A DNA stretch of 64,000 bases from positions 206,408,841 to 206,472,840 of the forward strand of contig JBAIZL010000001.1 in assembly GCA_036971475.1 (NCBI GenBank). The letters are read 5' to 3'. The position numbers were made by a program, and so were the translations under genes. Below are positions 51,690 through 63,660 of the stretch, piece by piece. This stretch comes from Prosapia bicincta (Eukaryota; Arthropoda; Insecta; Hemiptera; Cercopidae). Within the stretch, counting starts at the first letter, position 1. Each line of letters opens with the position of its first letter. Under the pieces are notes generated by a model. The model made no database searches. It was not told where the DNA came from and worked only from the letters and a program-made list of their open reading frames with translations.

Positions 51690-52595
51690 GTAATAAATTC
51701 TTCGCCAACTTTCGAAGCCACGTCGTTCGTTTCGATAGTTGTAGAGTTTCATTGTAGTCTGATGAGTTTATTGACCATCGTTTCGGCATAAACTTTACGT
51801 GGAATAAGCCTTTTTGGTCACAAAATTCCTTTGCATTAAAGTTGCATGTGTTTATTTGCTTATTCTCCCGATAGGGAGTTTAACGTATACAATTCCACAG
51901 ATTGGTGTTGTTTCCGGCGTTTTGTACGAAACAAAGTTTCATCATCCATTACAATACCTTCAAGAATTGATTGGTTCACCATGTTTGTCAAATATTTAGG
52001 GCTGTCAAATCAGCCCGTCTTGGGGAGACTGCCATACTCCTTCAGCACAAAACCAGTAAACATTTTTTTCACACCAATTTGCTAGGTTACAATTGCATGT
52101 ATTATAGAGCTTGAGATTTGGGGGAATGAGTGCAATACAATTAAATTTAAATGTTGGTTTACTTCTTTTTTTCCAACATTTACTTTCAAATAAGTGACAA
52201 TATATCACTCTGGTCTTCATCGTGCACGTTGGCTCTTCCATGGTTATACATGACGCACGATTTCCTCCAAGATCACTCGTTCATTGCGTTATCACCAATG
52301 TTTAATTTGCTGTGAACATCGATAGGTCGAACATTTTGTGCATATCAAAGCGATTTACACTATGCACTTTACATTTAAGGTTTCTACTAGCACAACCATG
52401 TTTGGACATTCACAGAACACACAAGCTTGAACACACTATAAAGAAACTTGACATCTAGCTTACTGAAGCTAGAAGCTGAGCTGGCTGCGAGACTGACTGT
52501 CGTCTTAGGAGGGTGGTGGGGGTAGATTGTACCAGCGTGAATTGTAGCGCACAAAAGTTGTTCACATTCTGGAAGGTCTAAAATGGGATTCATAT
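51690..52595 (-). pseudogene. Mariner-like transposase remnant, internally deleted
   Basis: On the minus strand, GRANVHDEDQS (52208-52239) matches the end of the DNA-binding region of mariner-like transposases (GRTNVHDEERSGRPS type). About 93 codons downstream MDDETLF followed by KRRKQHQSVEL (about 51890-51953) matches the first catalytic Asp block (GDETW...TPETKRQSMEW). That spacing agrees with intact relatives. Several stops and frameshifts interrupt it. The second and third acidic residues were not found; the remaining part may resemble the C-terminus (GEEFI...ETWL near 51700). No inverted ends were identified. Frames at 51814-52085, 52005-52241 and 52387-52593 are pieces or shadows of it. 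Confidence 0.6.
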
Positions 52596-52879
52596 CGTTA
52601 TTATTATTGCTATTTTAATGTTGGTAATACTGAATTTCAGTTAATTTATAGATTCCTCTAGTGTTTCAATGCAATAGGTTTTGGAAAAATAGTCAGGCAC
52701 AAACATTCACTTATATTAAACGCTACTATTATTATTCTATCATGGTTTTAGCAAAAATCTTTTACCATTTTATTCCTCGGCACTATTTTTATTGTATAGG
52801 AATTTCTATTAGGAAGTATAATGGAAATAAGTGGTTATTCTTTTCTTTTAGAAAAATTCGGTTGCTTTCTTTCTTCGGC

Positions 52880-53010
52880 TTGTCTCTCTCTCTCTCTCTT
52901 TTTCCCCACTTCTAACTCTTCCTCCTGTCTGTCTGGCTCTCTCTCTCTCTCTTTTCATCTATATACCCATCCATCCATCTATTTATTTATCTATCTATCC
53001 ATCTATATGC
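52880..53010. repeat. CT-rich and CTAT/CATC simple repeats
   Basis: Two (CT)n runs (about 52883 and 52938) precede a CCATCCATCTATTTATTTATCT-like tetranucleotide tract. Confidence 0.9.
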
Positions 53011-54130
53011 CTATTTCTTTTGTTTGCCTTTCCTTTTGTTACTTTATTTCTTAATTTTTCTATCTTACCAAGCTACCATCTTTTTGAACTACCACGCTTG
53101 TAAATCCTTTCTATCATTCATACCTTTTGCATTCGCTTTAACTATATTTTAACAGTTTTATTAAAAATAATCTATTAGGAATTTCTCTTTGGGATCTGTC
53201 CCCTCACCCCAAAACTCTCTTAAACTGTGCACACACATCTAGAAACACTTACATATTCACACATTTGATTATACCATATAAATGTTAGCCATAGCTTACA
53301 CATTTCTTACACTAAGACCTAATTCTTTACAATTTTCTTCAAAGATTGTCTCCAGTTGTTTTTTTAGGGTTATTTAGGTAACTTATTTTATGCTATACAT
53401 TTGTCCTCGCTCATCTGATTTTTTCATTAATATAACATTTTCTAGGTTTGAGTTTTCATTTACGTTTTAAGGCCTGTTGTAAATACACATGTTGTAACCA
53501 AGCATTTCATGCTCTAAGTTCTATAGAACCAATTTTGATCTATATAATGTCTAATCCTAAGGTGTAACATATTCAGTGTCATGTTTTAAATCATTTTACA
53601 TACCTTCAATTATTTCTAATTCTACACTTTGAGGTCTTCTATATGTCAAGGATACTTATTCAAGGATCGTAGTTTAAATCTAAGAGAGTACTATTGTCAT
53701 TAGTGCTTAGCTGAAGCAGTTCTCGTTGTATAAACTTTATTTAATTGAATAACATGAGCTCTGTTGGTCAAAGCAATAAGACTTCGTATATGCTAACCCT
53801 TGGTCGGTACCGTTTTGTCTCAATATTGTCACGGACACATTAATTCTACGAAGAACTGAATTAACGTAGAACAAGTGTTAGAGGAAGAGTGTTAATGCCG
53901 CAGAGTTTGGTTAGCCCCAACTTGTCCCGCTGCTTGCTCGAGCATAAATTACACACAAACTTTGTCCAAGTGGTCTCACTTTAGGTTTAGCCAACCTAAT
54001 TATTTATCGTTACGTTATGTTTCAGATATCCACTCTGAGATTAGTTACAAACAATTCTGTGTTAGAGAGCTTAACGATTAAACCAAAATGGAATGAGTGA
54101 CTCTTCCAACAGTCTTTTTCTCTGATATAA
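53011..54130. other. No gene recognised
   Basis: T- and C-rich sequence continues to about 53640 and then returns to the usual AT-rich composition. No frame has a domain. Confidence 0.45.
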
Positions 54131-54164
<34 letters not shown>

Positions 54165-54181
54165 CCTCTCTCTCTTTCTCT
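54131..54181. repeat. (CA)n then (CT)n
   Basis: About 31 bases of CA followed by a CT-rich run. Confidence 0.95.
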
Positions 54182-54559
54182 TTTCTACCCCTCTGTGTGT
54201 GTTATTAGAAATACTTTGTATACATATCCATTAAAGTTAGTAGGATTCCATTAGAAAGATAAGTAATTAGTATACTAGTAAAAAATTCTTCTGAAACAAT
54301 AGATAAGCATAACATTTACTACCTTATCATTTCCTGTAATAACATGCAGCTACACAATTGTCTCCGATTAACCTTTAAACATTCTACGATCACGATTTTA
54401 CTATTTTACATAACGTGATTTTGCTAAGATTTCACACTTACATACATAATTTTACACAACGGATGTTTTTTTATTAAATTTGTTAAATGTCGTTTAGTAG
54501 TTACATTTATCTAATTTTGGCAGTTGTTTTCTTATTTTCAATTAACAGGTTTTTCACAT

Positions 54560-54604
54560 ATCGTATAAAATATTTACATGATACAACAAGCAAACGTTCA
54601 AAGT

Positions 54605-54683
<79 letters not shown>

Positions 54684-54763
54684 TATATCTCTGATGTATT
54701 GTAATGTATTCACGTATCGTATAAAATGTTTACATAATACAACAAGCAATCGTATAAATAAAT

Positions 54764-54817
<54 letters not shown>

Positions 54818-55105
54818 TTATATGAACATTTTATGTGAACATTTCATAATTAAATGCGTGCTAGGAAAATTCCTGCTTACGCAGCTTTTGTATTATATAG
54901 GTGGTGAGAACAGAGCCCCGGCAGTGTGTAAGTCGCCTCTGTATCGCGCAGACGTTTTCCACTCCAGTTGAGTGCATATCAATTGTATTGTTTTATTAAG
55001 TATAATTTATGTAGCAGTTTTCCAAATTAATTGTTTATTAAATTCAAAGGTTTGTAAAAATAAAAATCATTATTAAAAACATTTCGTGCTTAATATAACA
55101 CGTAA

Positions 55106-55189
<84 letters not shown>

Positions 55190-55234
55190 ATATCTCTGAT
55201 GTACTGTATGGATGTACTCCAGATAATACCTATT

Positions 55235-55290
<56 letters not shown>
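54560..55290. repeat. Four (TA)n tracts with duplicated flanks
   Basis: TA tracts lie at 54608-54681, 54766-54814, 55109-55186 and 55239-55289. CGTATAAAATATTTACATGA with ACAACAAGCAA (about 54564) recurs as CGTATAAAATGTTTACATAA with ACAACAAGCAA (about 54717). GTATATCTCTGATGTA follows both the first and third tracts (about 54682 and 55189). The block therefore grew by segmental duplication as well as slippage. 54830-55100 between tracts holds no recognised element. Confidence 0.85.
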
Positions 55291-55292
<2 letters not shown>

Positions 55293-55880
55293 ATTGTTTT
55301 ATTATATAATAATTATTATTTATTACTATAGATTTTCTATATAAATTGTTTATTTAACTAAGGAAGACACACTGGAAGTAACAGTAATGCACATAGCTGC
55401 GATAGGAGTTATGCTTGCTGCTTAGATATAAAGGTATACAAATGTACCCTGTTCCGCTGATAAATGTGAGAGTCTGAAAACTCACTTCATATGACTCGTG
55501 GAACTGAACTCTAATATACTCTCGTTTACTTAGAAGCAAGAACATGGATGTAAAGACTTTGTGATTTGTAGTAGACTTGTGCACTATATGTATATTGTAG
55601 TAGTTCGTTGCTATGTAATTCGTTGCTACCATTTTTTCGATATTACTGTTATTTTATTTTGGTGACACAAAACAAGTGTTAACATGAGATTCATGGTAGC
55701 TCTATATTGTACTATTTGTTTTTACCCTTCTGTCATATGTTTCCTGAAACAAATCAATTTGGGAGATACTTCAAACTGTGTAAGACTAGAAGTTCTTTAT
55801 CTATACAAGTACACGACCCCTATAATGATTGGTTCTTTGTGTTATAAATAAAAGACGAATATCCTCACTGTATTCAAATT

Positions 55881-55883
<3 letters not shown>
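55291..55883. other. AT-rich stretch, nothing recognised
   Basis: A 92-codon minus frame (55354-55632) has no recognised domain. Confidence 0.45.

Positions 55884-55950
<67 letters not shown>
55884..55950. repeat. (CA)n/(TA)n compound microsatellite
   Basis: About 37 bases of CA directly followed by about 30 of TA. Confidence 0.95.
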
Positions 55951-55953
<3 letters not shown>

Positions 55954-56424
55954 TTAATAAAAATATGTAACTTCCTCAGAAAATGTGCGTTATTCTTCTG
56001 TGAATAAAAACTTTTGTTTAGATATAATAAACATAAACAATAATGGAACCGAGTAAAGCTCATCACATAAAGTACATTATGGGTGTGAATTATTAATGTT
56101 AAAAATTATGTAAAGCATAAAATAAGTAGTAAACAGTTGAAGAAATTGTTATTTATTATTAAAAGTTAACGAAGACCTAACCCAGAATCGTTTAAAAAGT
56201 ATAAGGAATGCTGAATTTAATTTGGAACTTTGGTAAAATTTTAAACTTCTACATTTACCTCCCCACATACATTTTACAAACATTGAAAGGAAATGGTTAA
56301 TGTTAATTTTTTTTTATTACAAAAAATAATCTCATGCAAAACAATTTTATAATGAAAATATTGGAAAGAACCCCAATACCACGAAAATAAGAAATAAAAC
56401 AAGTTACTTAAGATTAAACCCTTA

Positions 56425-56457
56425 TGTACATTTCGATAACCATGTCATCATCATCAG
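56425..56457 (-). ncRNA. Hammerhead-like motif, family 2
   Basis: CTGATGA, T, GATGAC-ATG-GTTATC (6 pairs, one G-T), GAAA, TGTACA palindrome. Core intact. Confidence 0.6.
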
Positions 56458-56548
56458 AGAGTCATACAAAATTACAATCTAGCAAACAAGAAGTTACAAA
56501 ATAGAGTGATGACCCTCATGTATTTGAGATATTTTGTAATAAGACCCT

Positions 56549-56581
56549 CTGATGATGATGACTTGGTTATCGAAATGTACA
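56549..56581 (+). ncRNA. Hammerhead-like motif, family 2
   Basis: CTGATGA, T, GATGAC-TTG-GTTATC, GAAA, TGTACA. Only the loop differs from its opposed partner at 56425-56457, and the C in the 7835 copy's GTCATC is T here, which keeps the pairing. Confidence 0.62.
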
Positions 56582-56690
56582 TAAGGGTTTAATCTTAAGT
56601 AACTTGTTTTATTTGTTATTTTTGATTATTTTTGTGGTATTTGGGTTCTTTCCAATATTTTCATTGTAATATATTGTACCACTGTGCTAT

Positions 56691-57270
56691 TGATATTGTG
56701 TACAAAACCAATTTTTAATATACTTGAGAGCGTGTTTCCTTTTATGTTAGAAACAAGTACAAATAAAAGAGGCACGTTTGGAAAATTGTTTTTGTTTCAA
56801 ACTGATATACCTTTGCGCTCTAATAACTCAGTAAATTGTGTTTTGTGTTACTGAAGACAATCCACTGCAGTGTGCTGTGTGTTGGAACACGTACAATGCT
56901 GAGTGATATTTGAAAGCATTGTAATATGTTTTGTAATAATGTGTAGAGGTGTGTATTAGGATTGCATAGTGGTGTTATTGTTAGGAGTAGGCTACACATA
57001 GGAGTAATATTTGTTCTGTTCAGCGACTGTCTGTTCAGTTATACTACACCCTATTTTCCTGAAGACAATGTAGCTCGGAAAAAAATAAAGAAGTGTAAAA
57101 TAATTTTATTTACTTGCCTGTAAACATTATCTCAGTACTCGTTATTAAAACCATTACTTTTCGATATTGCTTAACATACGTTGGTTTTTGTTGACGCATT
57201 GATCAATGCATCAAGCAACTGCTAAACACGTCTGCTGGGAAACATCTGCAAATAAGAAATTTTTCGCTAA
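56691..57270. other. No gene recognised
   Basis: TGTGTTTTGTGTTACTGAAGACAATCC near 56840 and CCTGAAGACAATG near 57058 are weakly alike. Neither forms a hammerhead stem. Confidence 0.4.
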
Positions 57271-57285
57271 ATACACACACACACA

Positions 57286-57341
<56 letters not shown>
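57271..57341. repeat. (CA)n then (TA)n
   Basis: About 17 bases of CA followed by about 52 of TA. Confidence 0.95.
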
Positions 57342-57344
<3 letters not shown>

Positions 57345-59234
57345 GTTTGGATTGGTTACCTTAAATATATATTTTTCAAATTATTTTGTACGTAAGCTAA
57401 TAGATTGCCAAATTGAACGAGTTGTCTCTATTCGTTTCGGTGTGCAAAAACTCAAGTATCTGGATACGCGGTTATTAAGTTAGTACAGCATTTATTTCCA
57501 TCTCAACCTGATTCTTTGTAGTTAGATTGTCGTATAGCAATATACCTATGATCTGTTTATAGTGCTTTGTGTTATTACGAAACATTGTTTATAGAGATTG
57601 TGTTGGATGAGAGTGACGTTAGTATTTCATTACACTATTCGTTGTTTGGGATATTTAAAGTCTCTTATTTCATTCGTAAAATAAATTTTCAAATATCTTA
57701 TTTAAAAACCATAACGTCGAAGTAAATGTAGTCGTCCCCAAGTTACCAAAGATGAAAATTTATTTGTACCCTTTTTCTCCCTTATTGCAGTAGCTTACAG
57801 GTTTCTCAATGTTACTTATTGATGCATGAATTAATGTATAACAATTTCATCGCAATAAAATGTTCCACTACACATGTAACATCTTGTTTCCTCAAGTTCA
57901 AGGTATGTAGAAACGTTCCTTAGTTACTTCTTCCTTACATTGCCAACAATCGTACTACGACTTTGGTGTCATTATTTTCTTGCAGCAGAAGGTTATACAG
58001 GATATTTGTCTACCTTCGAAACACTCTATTCAATATACCTTTGGTGTACATTTACCTGATTAGAGTTTATTGTCTTACAACACAGAAAAGGGGTTAAACT
58101 TTGCAGAACTTTGAAACCATTGCACCATTTTCTTTTAATTTGGTAATTTGGTAATTTGCTACTCTTGGTAAAGAAATGGTTGAAATAATTATCAAACTAC
58201 ATTTTGGATAGACAATTCCTCTTCTACATAATGTGCTCTAATTTTGAGGTATATTGGTAAATAAAAAGGGTCAAATGTAGTTGAAAAGACTACGTAATTT
58301 TATTCGTTGATGTAAAGATTATTTTTAAACATTTTTAACACTCTACGAAGTTTTTTCCCTGAAAATATGAATATTCAAAGTACCTTTTAATGCCGTGTTA
58401 TTTAACGGACTTCGTGCCTCCCGGAGAAGCAGCGGACTTAAAGGTTAATCCCTTCCTAATTACAATCTATCATATATTTCCTGACTTAGTAAATTATGCA
58501 AATTCGTTTGAGCTGCATTCCAGCACCCTTGATACGTCACTGACTCAAGGTAAACAGAAATCATCGTACCTTGGCTCACCATTACTAAAAAATTACCTTT
58601 TTTGGCCTAAGTACATAGTTATTGTAACTTGTAATTTTATTATTAATTTCCCCCTGATCCCTATATAAACCCAGTTATTTACCGAAATAAATTTTAGTCA
58701 GTTACTTTGATCTGGATTCCATTTTGAAAATTTAATTCCCTTCAAGTATATTGTTACACTTAAGCCCAATTTAAATCTAAAATAAAAAACTTGAAAAACA
58801 ACTTTTATTCTAAAACGATCTTAAAAAGGATAAAGTAATATTTTCCCTCCCCAGGAACATGTATTGCCGAGTAAGACCAAAGTGAGGGCTTTTGCAGATA
58901 TTTTAATTGTGAGTAGTTTTGTTTATATTTCACACACATCTTCGGTTCAAAGAGTTTAAGTTTTACGTCTGAAATGATTACATCTCTACAATTTTAGTTT
59001 TAGTAGTAAACATTTTTATGACAGTTTTAATTGGAAAATCTCTGCTGGCATAAAATTTAATAAACATAATATAATAATTTTAAAATTATTAACATTATTT
59101 ATATAATATTAATAACGTTATATAATACAAGGGAAATTTAAAACATTTTGTAATTTTAAGTTAATTAGAGCTTAGCTGTTGTGACAGCGGTAAAATTAAC
59201 TGTAAAAATTTAAAACGTTTACTCCTAATCTGAA
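57342..59234. other. AT-rich stretch, nothing recognised
   Basis: The 92-codon plus frame at 58390-58668 is the only sizeable one; it has no recognised domain. Confidence 0.45.
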
Positions 59235-59262
59235 TACACATTATTTTATTAAAACAGACTAA

Positions 59263-59289
59263 TTTCGACGATAGTGTCGCCTTCATGAG
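59263..59289 (-). ncRNA. Hammerhead-like motif, family 4
   Basis: CTCATGA, A, GGCGA-CACTA-TCGTC (5 pairs with one G-T), GAAA, TTAG. One core change (G to C) and a broken palindrome suggest it is inactive. Confidence 0.45.
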
Positions 59290-59320
59290 TGCTTTGCTTC
59301 ATCATAGTAGTAGCTAAGTA

Positions 59321-59352
59321 CTGATTAAGGCGAGATCGTAGTCGAAACTAGT
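59321..59352 (+). ncRNA. Hammerhead-like motif, family 4
   Basis: CTGATTA, A, GGCGA-GATCG-TAGTC (one mismatch), GAAA, with ACTAGT palindrome overlapping the last A. Box position 6 is changed (G to T). Confidence 0.45.
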
Positions 59353-59385
59353 CTGTTTTAATAAAATAATGAGTTTGTTATAATA

Positions 59386-61590
59386 AATTATTGTGTAGTG
59401 AGGTTTTATTGGAAACTGTTTTAATTTACACTGTTATTTTATAGTTTGTTTATCTCAAAACTAAACCTTTGTTTATTTTATTTTTATATCATTTTTATGA
59501 TTGTTTCTTGTGAAGTTGTAGTAGTATTTTTCGCTACCAAAACTTTCAGTTTAGTTGTAGATTGGAAACGGTTGAATTCACTTTCATGGAAAACATATAT
59601 AAAGTAGGATAAATTATTACATCCCTTGAAGGATGTAAGACGAATCAAAAACCAGTGAAATTCGATTTTAATCTCTCTGTATTATTGTTTATTCTATTAA
59701 TAATGTTTTGAAAATGTTAGGGATCTCGAGCTACGTTGTATAATCCTATACGTATAAGGCCAATTATACCAACCTCAACGCGTGCTACTTGTAGGCCTAC
59801 GTAAGGAGATTATACTTGTCTTCAAGTAGAGGTGTGGGTGTAGCGCGATCTCTATGAGGCAAGATTAAAATATTACTACTAATTAAATTACTTTGTATAT
59901 GAACAATAATTATGCTCTTTGTAAAATAATGAGTTGTAAGCTATAACCATTTACTGGTTTTAACTGTAAAATACTATTTTAATCAGGGGAAAAGTATTCA
60001 GTTTTATTGAATAACTTTAAATTGTTGTGGCACTTAATGGACCAATAACAAAACAATGATTGTAATGCTCTCGTGTCATTGAGGTATAGGCGATTTATTA
60101 TTGGTTAATTAGCTGACTATAAATTCGTATAGGTATTAAAACATTACTTGATTTCAATTAGTTATCCTGGTTTCGAGATTTAATTGTAAAAAAATAATCT
60201 TTTGATGAATGGAATTTAAATATGTCGTTCACTTAAATCCGCCGTTTTCTCGAGATTTTTAGAAGATCCCTTCACGCTCCATAACAGGTCAGCTCTTGAA
60301 ACGAGGTTCATTTGTGTATGTTTGTGAAATAGAAGACAACGATTGTTTAAAGTACGTTTATTCGTAACTAATCGAAACTTATACAATAACCTTTCCCGTT
60401 AATTAAAGGGTGAAATTTTTACAGATTCCACAATCTACATTAATATCAGTTATCTTCATTTTTTTGAGTTTGTAACTACTACAACAATGTCAACAGGCCG
60501 TAGGAAAACTTACGATCTATAATATCGTGAGTCTTTGTGTGTGTTTGTGTATGTCGCATGTGACTCATGGACCGTAGTTTAGCCAGCTCTGCGAGTCAAC
60601 CTAGTGATTCAAGACTAACTCAGATATCACTTGGATGTAATGGAAATTAAAATAGGTAAAATTAGAGAGCTGCAAATTGCAACATAATTGAGAAAGGAAA
60701 ACATTATTCAGGGTTTTAATTAAATAAAAAAAAGAAGCGAGTGGTGGTAAAACGGATTATTAGAGGCATGGTCGCCTGAGAGTAATTTTACAAAACAGTA
60801 GAAACGTGTAGCAGCCAAGAATGTTTTTAGATAACGTCGACGGATCCAACTGGGTTAGTATAACCAAAGTTTAATACAGATCTTGAAACCACGCATTCTT
60901 GGGTTCATGAGAAAAATATTCGGATCTTGATTTTTTAATACTTCGTTATAAATCGCTATACTAGGAATAAAACGTAATCAACGAAATTGTATGAATAGCT
61001 TACTCAATAAGATGAAAAGCGTGTAACTATCCAGGTGATGGTATGTTTTCTAAGCGTACATTAAGTGTGACAACAGCTGTGAATAATCTGAATTGTAGAA
61101 CGATCATGCCTAAAGAAGCTTATGGCTTTCGTGAACGAGAAGCACTTGTTCTCATTTGCAACTTCAACATCGCTGATGAGCTTCCAAGAACCTTCCCATT
61201 ATTTATTATAGACGATTTTCGAGTTATTGTATCGGCAAGTAAATAAATAAAGATATGGATTCTGTAATATAGATCACCATAATTTATAATATTTAATGGA
61301 TATATGTTATTCCATAAAAAAATAATACGGCAATATATTTTAAAAACATTCCTACCATCCGTTCAAAGGCAATAAATTTTGTAATATCATGTAATGTAGG
61401 GCATACTTTTACAACAACTATTAAATGGGTGTTCAGGAAATACTTTTATTTTTTTCACTCTAATTACAAGACATTTTAGGTCCTTCAAACGCCTTTAATT
61501 AGTAGCTTTCATATCTCAAGCTAGTTGTTTTCTTTTTTTGCGACGTTTAGGAAATATAAAATGTATTACCTTCAAAGATAAATTTAATAA

Positions 61591-61597
<7 letters not shown>
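59386..61597. other. AT-rich stretch, nothing recognised
   Basis: A 67-codon frame at 61043-61246 is the most balanced in composition but matches no family I recognise. A TGTGTG stretch at about 60535 is short. Confidence 0.45.
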
Positions 61598-61622
<25 letters not shown>

Positions 61623-61624
61623 AA

Positions 61625-61679
<55 letters not shown>
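61598..61679. repeat. Two (TA)n tracts
   Basis: TA runs at about 61600-61622 and 61630-61677 are separated by AATATTTA. Confidence 0.95.
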
Positions 61680-61682
<3 letters not shown>

Positions 61683-61831
61683 CCATCTCGGATGGAAAAA
61701 TCACGAACAGTTAATATCCTGAGTAGATCCTTTCATTTTGTAGTGCTTAAAATCGCATTTCGTTGGTTTCCCAATGTCTCATTTTACGAGTTGAACTAGA
61801 GCAGCAGATGAGATGACCAACAACATACATT

Positions 61832-61835
<4 letters not shown>

Positions 61836-61894
<59 letters not shown>

Positions 61895-61932
61895 TCACAC
61901 ACACACACGCAAACACACACACGCACACACAC

Positions 61933-61971
<39 letters not shown>

Positions 61972-61998
61972 CCTAAACACATACAAAAACACACACAC
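61836..61998. repeat. (CA)n tract with CG/CT interruptions
   Basis: About 160 bases of CA with TCACTCAC, ACGCAAAC and ACGCAC interruptions. The Cys/Val and His/Thr frames across it are artefacts. Confidence 0.96.
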
Positions 61999-62002
61999 AT
62001 AA

Positions 62003-62083
62003 TTTATATATATATATATATATATTATAAATATATAATATATATATAAATATATAAATAAATATATATATATATATATATAT
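62003..62083. repeat. (TA)n cluster
   Basis: Three TA runs are separated by TATAAATATA-type bases. The cluster directly follows the CA tract. Confidence 0.93.
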
Positions 62084-62962
62084 ACATATATTCGTTCCTC
62101 TTACGAAGCTATCCCTCAGTAACGAATGCCGGGTCAGGATCGAATGTTTTGAAACGCGTCAGCAAGTAAGCAATTACGTATTCACTTAGTTAAATATTTT
62201 CTAAAATTAGTATATGTATTTATATTTATTTATATTTATATTATCCTTCTCAGCTATCCCACTTTTCAGTCTCCCCTAATTTCAATATGCTATTCCTCCC
62301 TTCTCCATTCGTTTAGCACTTCTTCTGTAGTCATATGTACATTATTTTGCAGTCCTCTTCTAGTAGAGCCGTATTCCACTACTTTGTAAGACTACCTTCT
62401 GTCCGTTCATCTCAGAATATCTATAACATTTTCCAATACTCATTTTCTCAATGTCATTGAATAGTTACTATGTGTTTTTCATAAATACCTTTAAAGACTT
62501 TAACAATTAACCCGAAATAATGTTCTAGATGGAATGATTTCACTGTTTGTACGGATGGAATGATTTCACTGTTTTTAAGTAATATTTTTGTTATCACTTC
62601 ATTACTTTAGTATTGATCTTTATCAGTTTTCTCGTTTGTAAGGATATATCTAGACTATGTACATAAACATTCAAGACAAATTCTTCTGTTCTTTGCAGTT
62701 TTCTTATAAAACTCTTGTTTAAATGAGTTTATAAGACCTCACTATTTTGGACCTCGGTTTTCTCTAATTTATTTAGAGAATTATTTGGTAATAAAATTTT
62801 GTTATTTTCCTTCTCTTCTCCAGAATTTAACAATGTAAATATGATCTTTATGCTCTTTAGAATATAGGCCGTACGCCTACGACTCATTTTCCTTTATAGT
62901 GATACCATGCGTCTGTCTGCTTCTGTTGACGTCCACTTCGATTTTATAAATTCACTCCACTC
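62084..62962. other. No gene recognised
   Basis: GGATGGAATGATTTCACTGTTT is tandemly duplicated at about 62530-62575. Pyrimidine-rich runs follow. No domain or transposon end was recognised. Confidence 0.5.
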
Positions 62963-63660
62963 CTGCAAAAGTGATGGTGAATACGTTACGGAATATACAT
63001 ATATATTTTTCAATTCTTTCTAATATTTTTTCCTTCCTTTAATGCCCACACATGCAATGTGATGGTGAATACTTTACGGAATATACATATACATTTTTCA
63101 ATTCTTTCTAATATTTTTTCCTTCCTTTAATGCCCACTCATGCAATGTGATGGTGAATATGTTACGGAATATACATATACATTTTTCAATTCTTTCTAAT
63201 ATTTTTTCCTCCCTTTAATGCCCACTCATGCAAAGTGATGGTGAATACTTTACGGAATATACATATGCATTTTTCAATTCTTTCTAATATTTTTTCCTTC
63301 CTTTAATGCCCACTCATGCAAAGTGATGGTGAATACTTTACGGAATTTACATATACATTTATCGATTCTTTCTAATATTTTTTCCTTCCTTTAATGCGTA
63401 CTCATGCAAAGTGATGGTGAATAATTTACGGAATACACATATAGATTTTTCAATTCTTTCTAATATTTTTTTCTTCCTTTAATGCCTACTCATGCAAATT
63501 GATGGTGATTACTTTACGGAATACACATACACATTTTTCAATTCTTTCTAATATTTTTTCCTTCCTTTAATGCCCACTCATGCAAAGTGATGGTGAATAA
63601 TTTGCGGAGTATACATATACATTTTGCCATTCTTTCTAATATTTTCTCCTTCCTCTAATG
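62963..63660. repeat. 88-bp tandem repeat, ~8 units
   Basis: GTGATGGTGAAT starts at 62971, 63059 and 63147, an exact 88-bp period, and continues to about 63600. Each unit contains TTTACGGAATATACATATAC, TTTTTCAATTCTTTCTAATA and CTTCCTTTAATGCCCACTCA. Units differ by scattered substitutions. No frame stays open through the units. Confidence 0.96.

Larger units (their letters stand above)
56343..56690. mobile_element. PLE-type terminal repeats, inverted pair (family 2)
   Basis: The outer ends ATAATGAAAATATTGGAAAG and CTTTCCAATATTTTCATTGT are complementary, as are the arms up to the CTGATGATGATGAC boxes. The centre (56458-56546) includes CATACAAAATTACAATCTAGCAAA, which also occurs in the centre of the 7669-7957 copy. 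The two loci are thus copies of the same pair, not independent pairings. Both arms keep full hammerhead-like motifs. Confidence 0.75.
59235..59385. mobile_element. PLE-type terminal repeats, inverted pair (family 4)
   Basis: ACATTATTTTATTAAAACAGACTA on the left is the complement of CTAGTCTGTTTTAATAAAATAATG on the right. Each arm ends inward in a hammerhead-like core. The 31-base centre separates the two boxes. No TA microsatellite adjoins this pair, unlike several family 1 copies. Confidence 0.7.

Noticed and set aside
58390..58668. 92-codon plus-strand frame
   Set aside because: No motif; the surrounding sequence shows no coding bias.
61043..61246. 67-codon plus-strand frame with balanced composition
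   Set aside because: No recognisable family and no flanking splice or promoter evidence.
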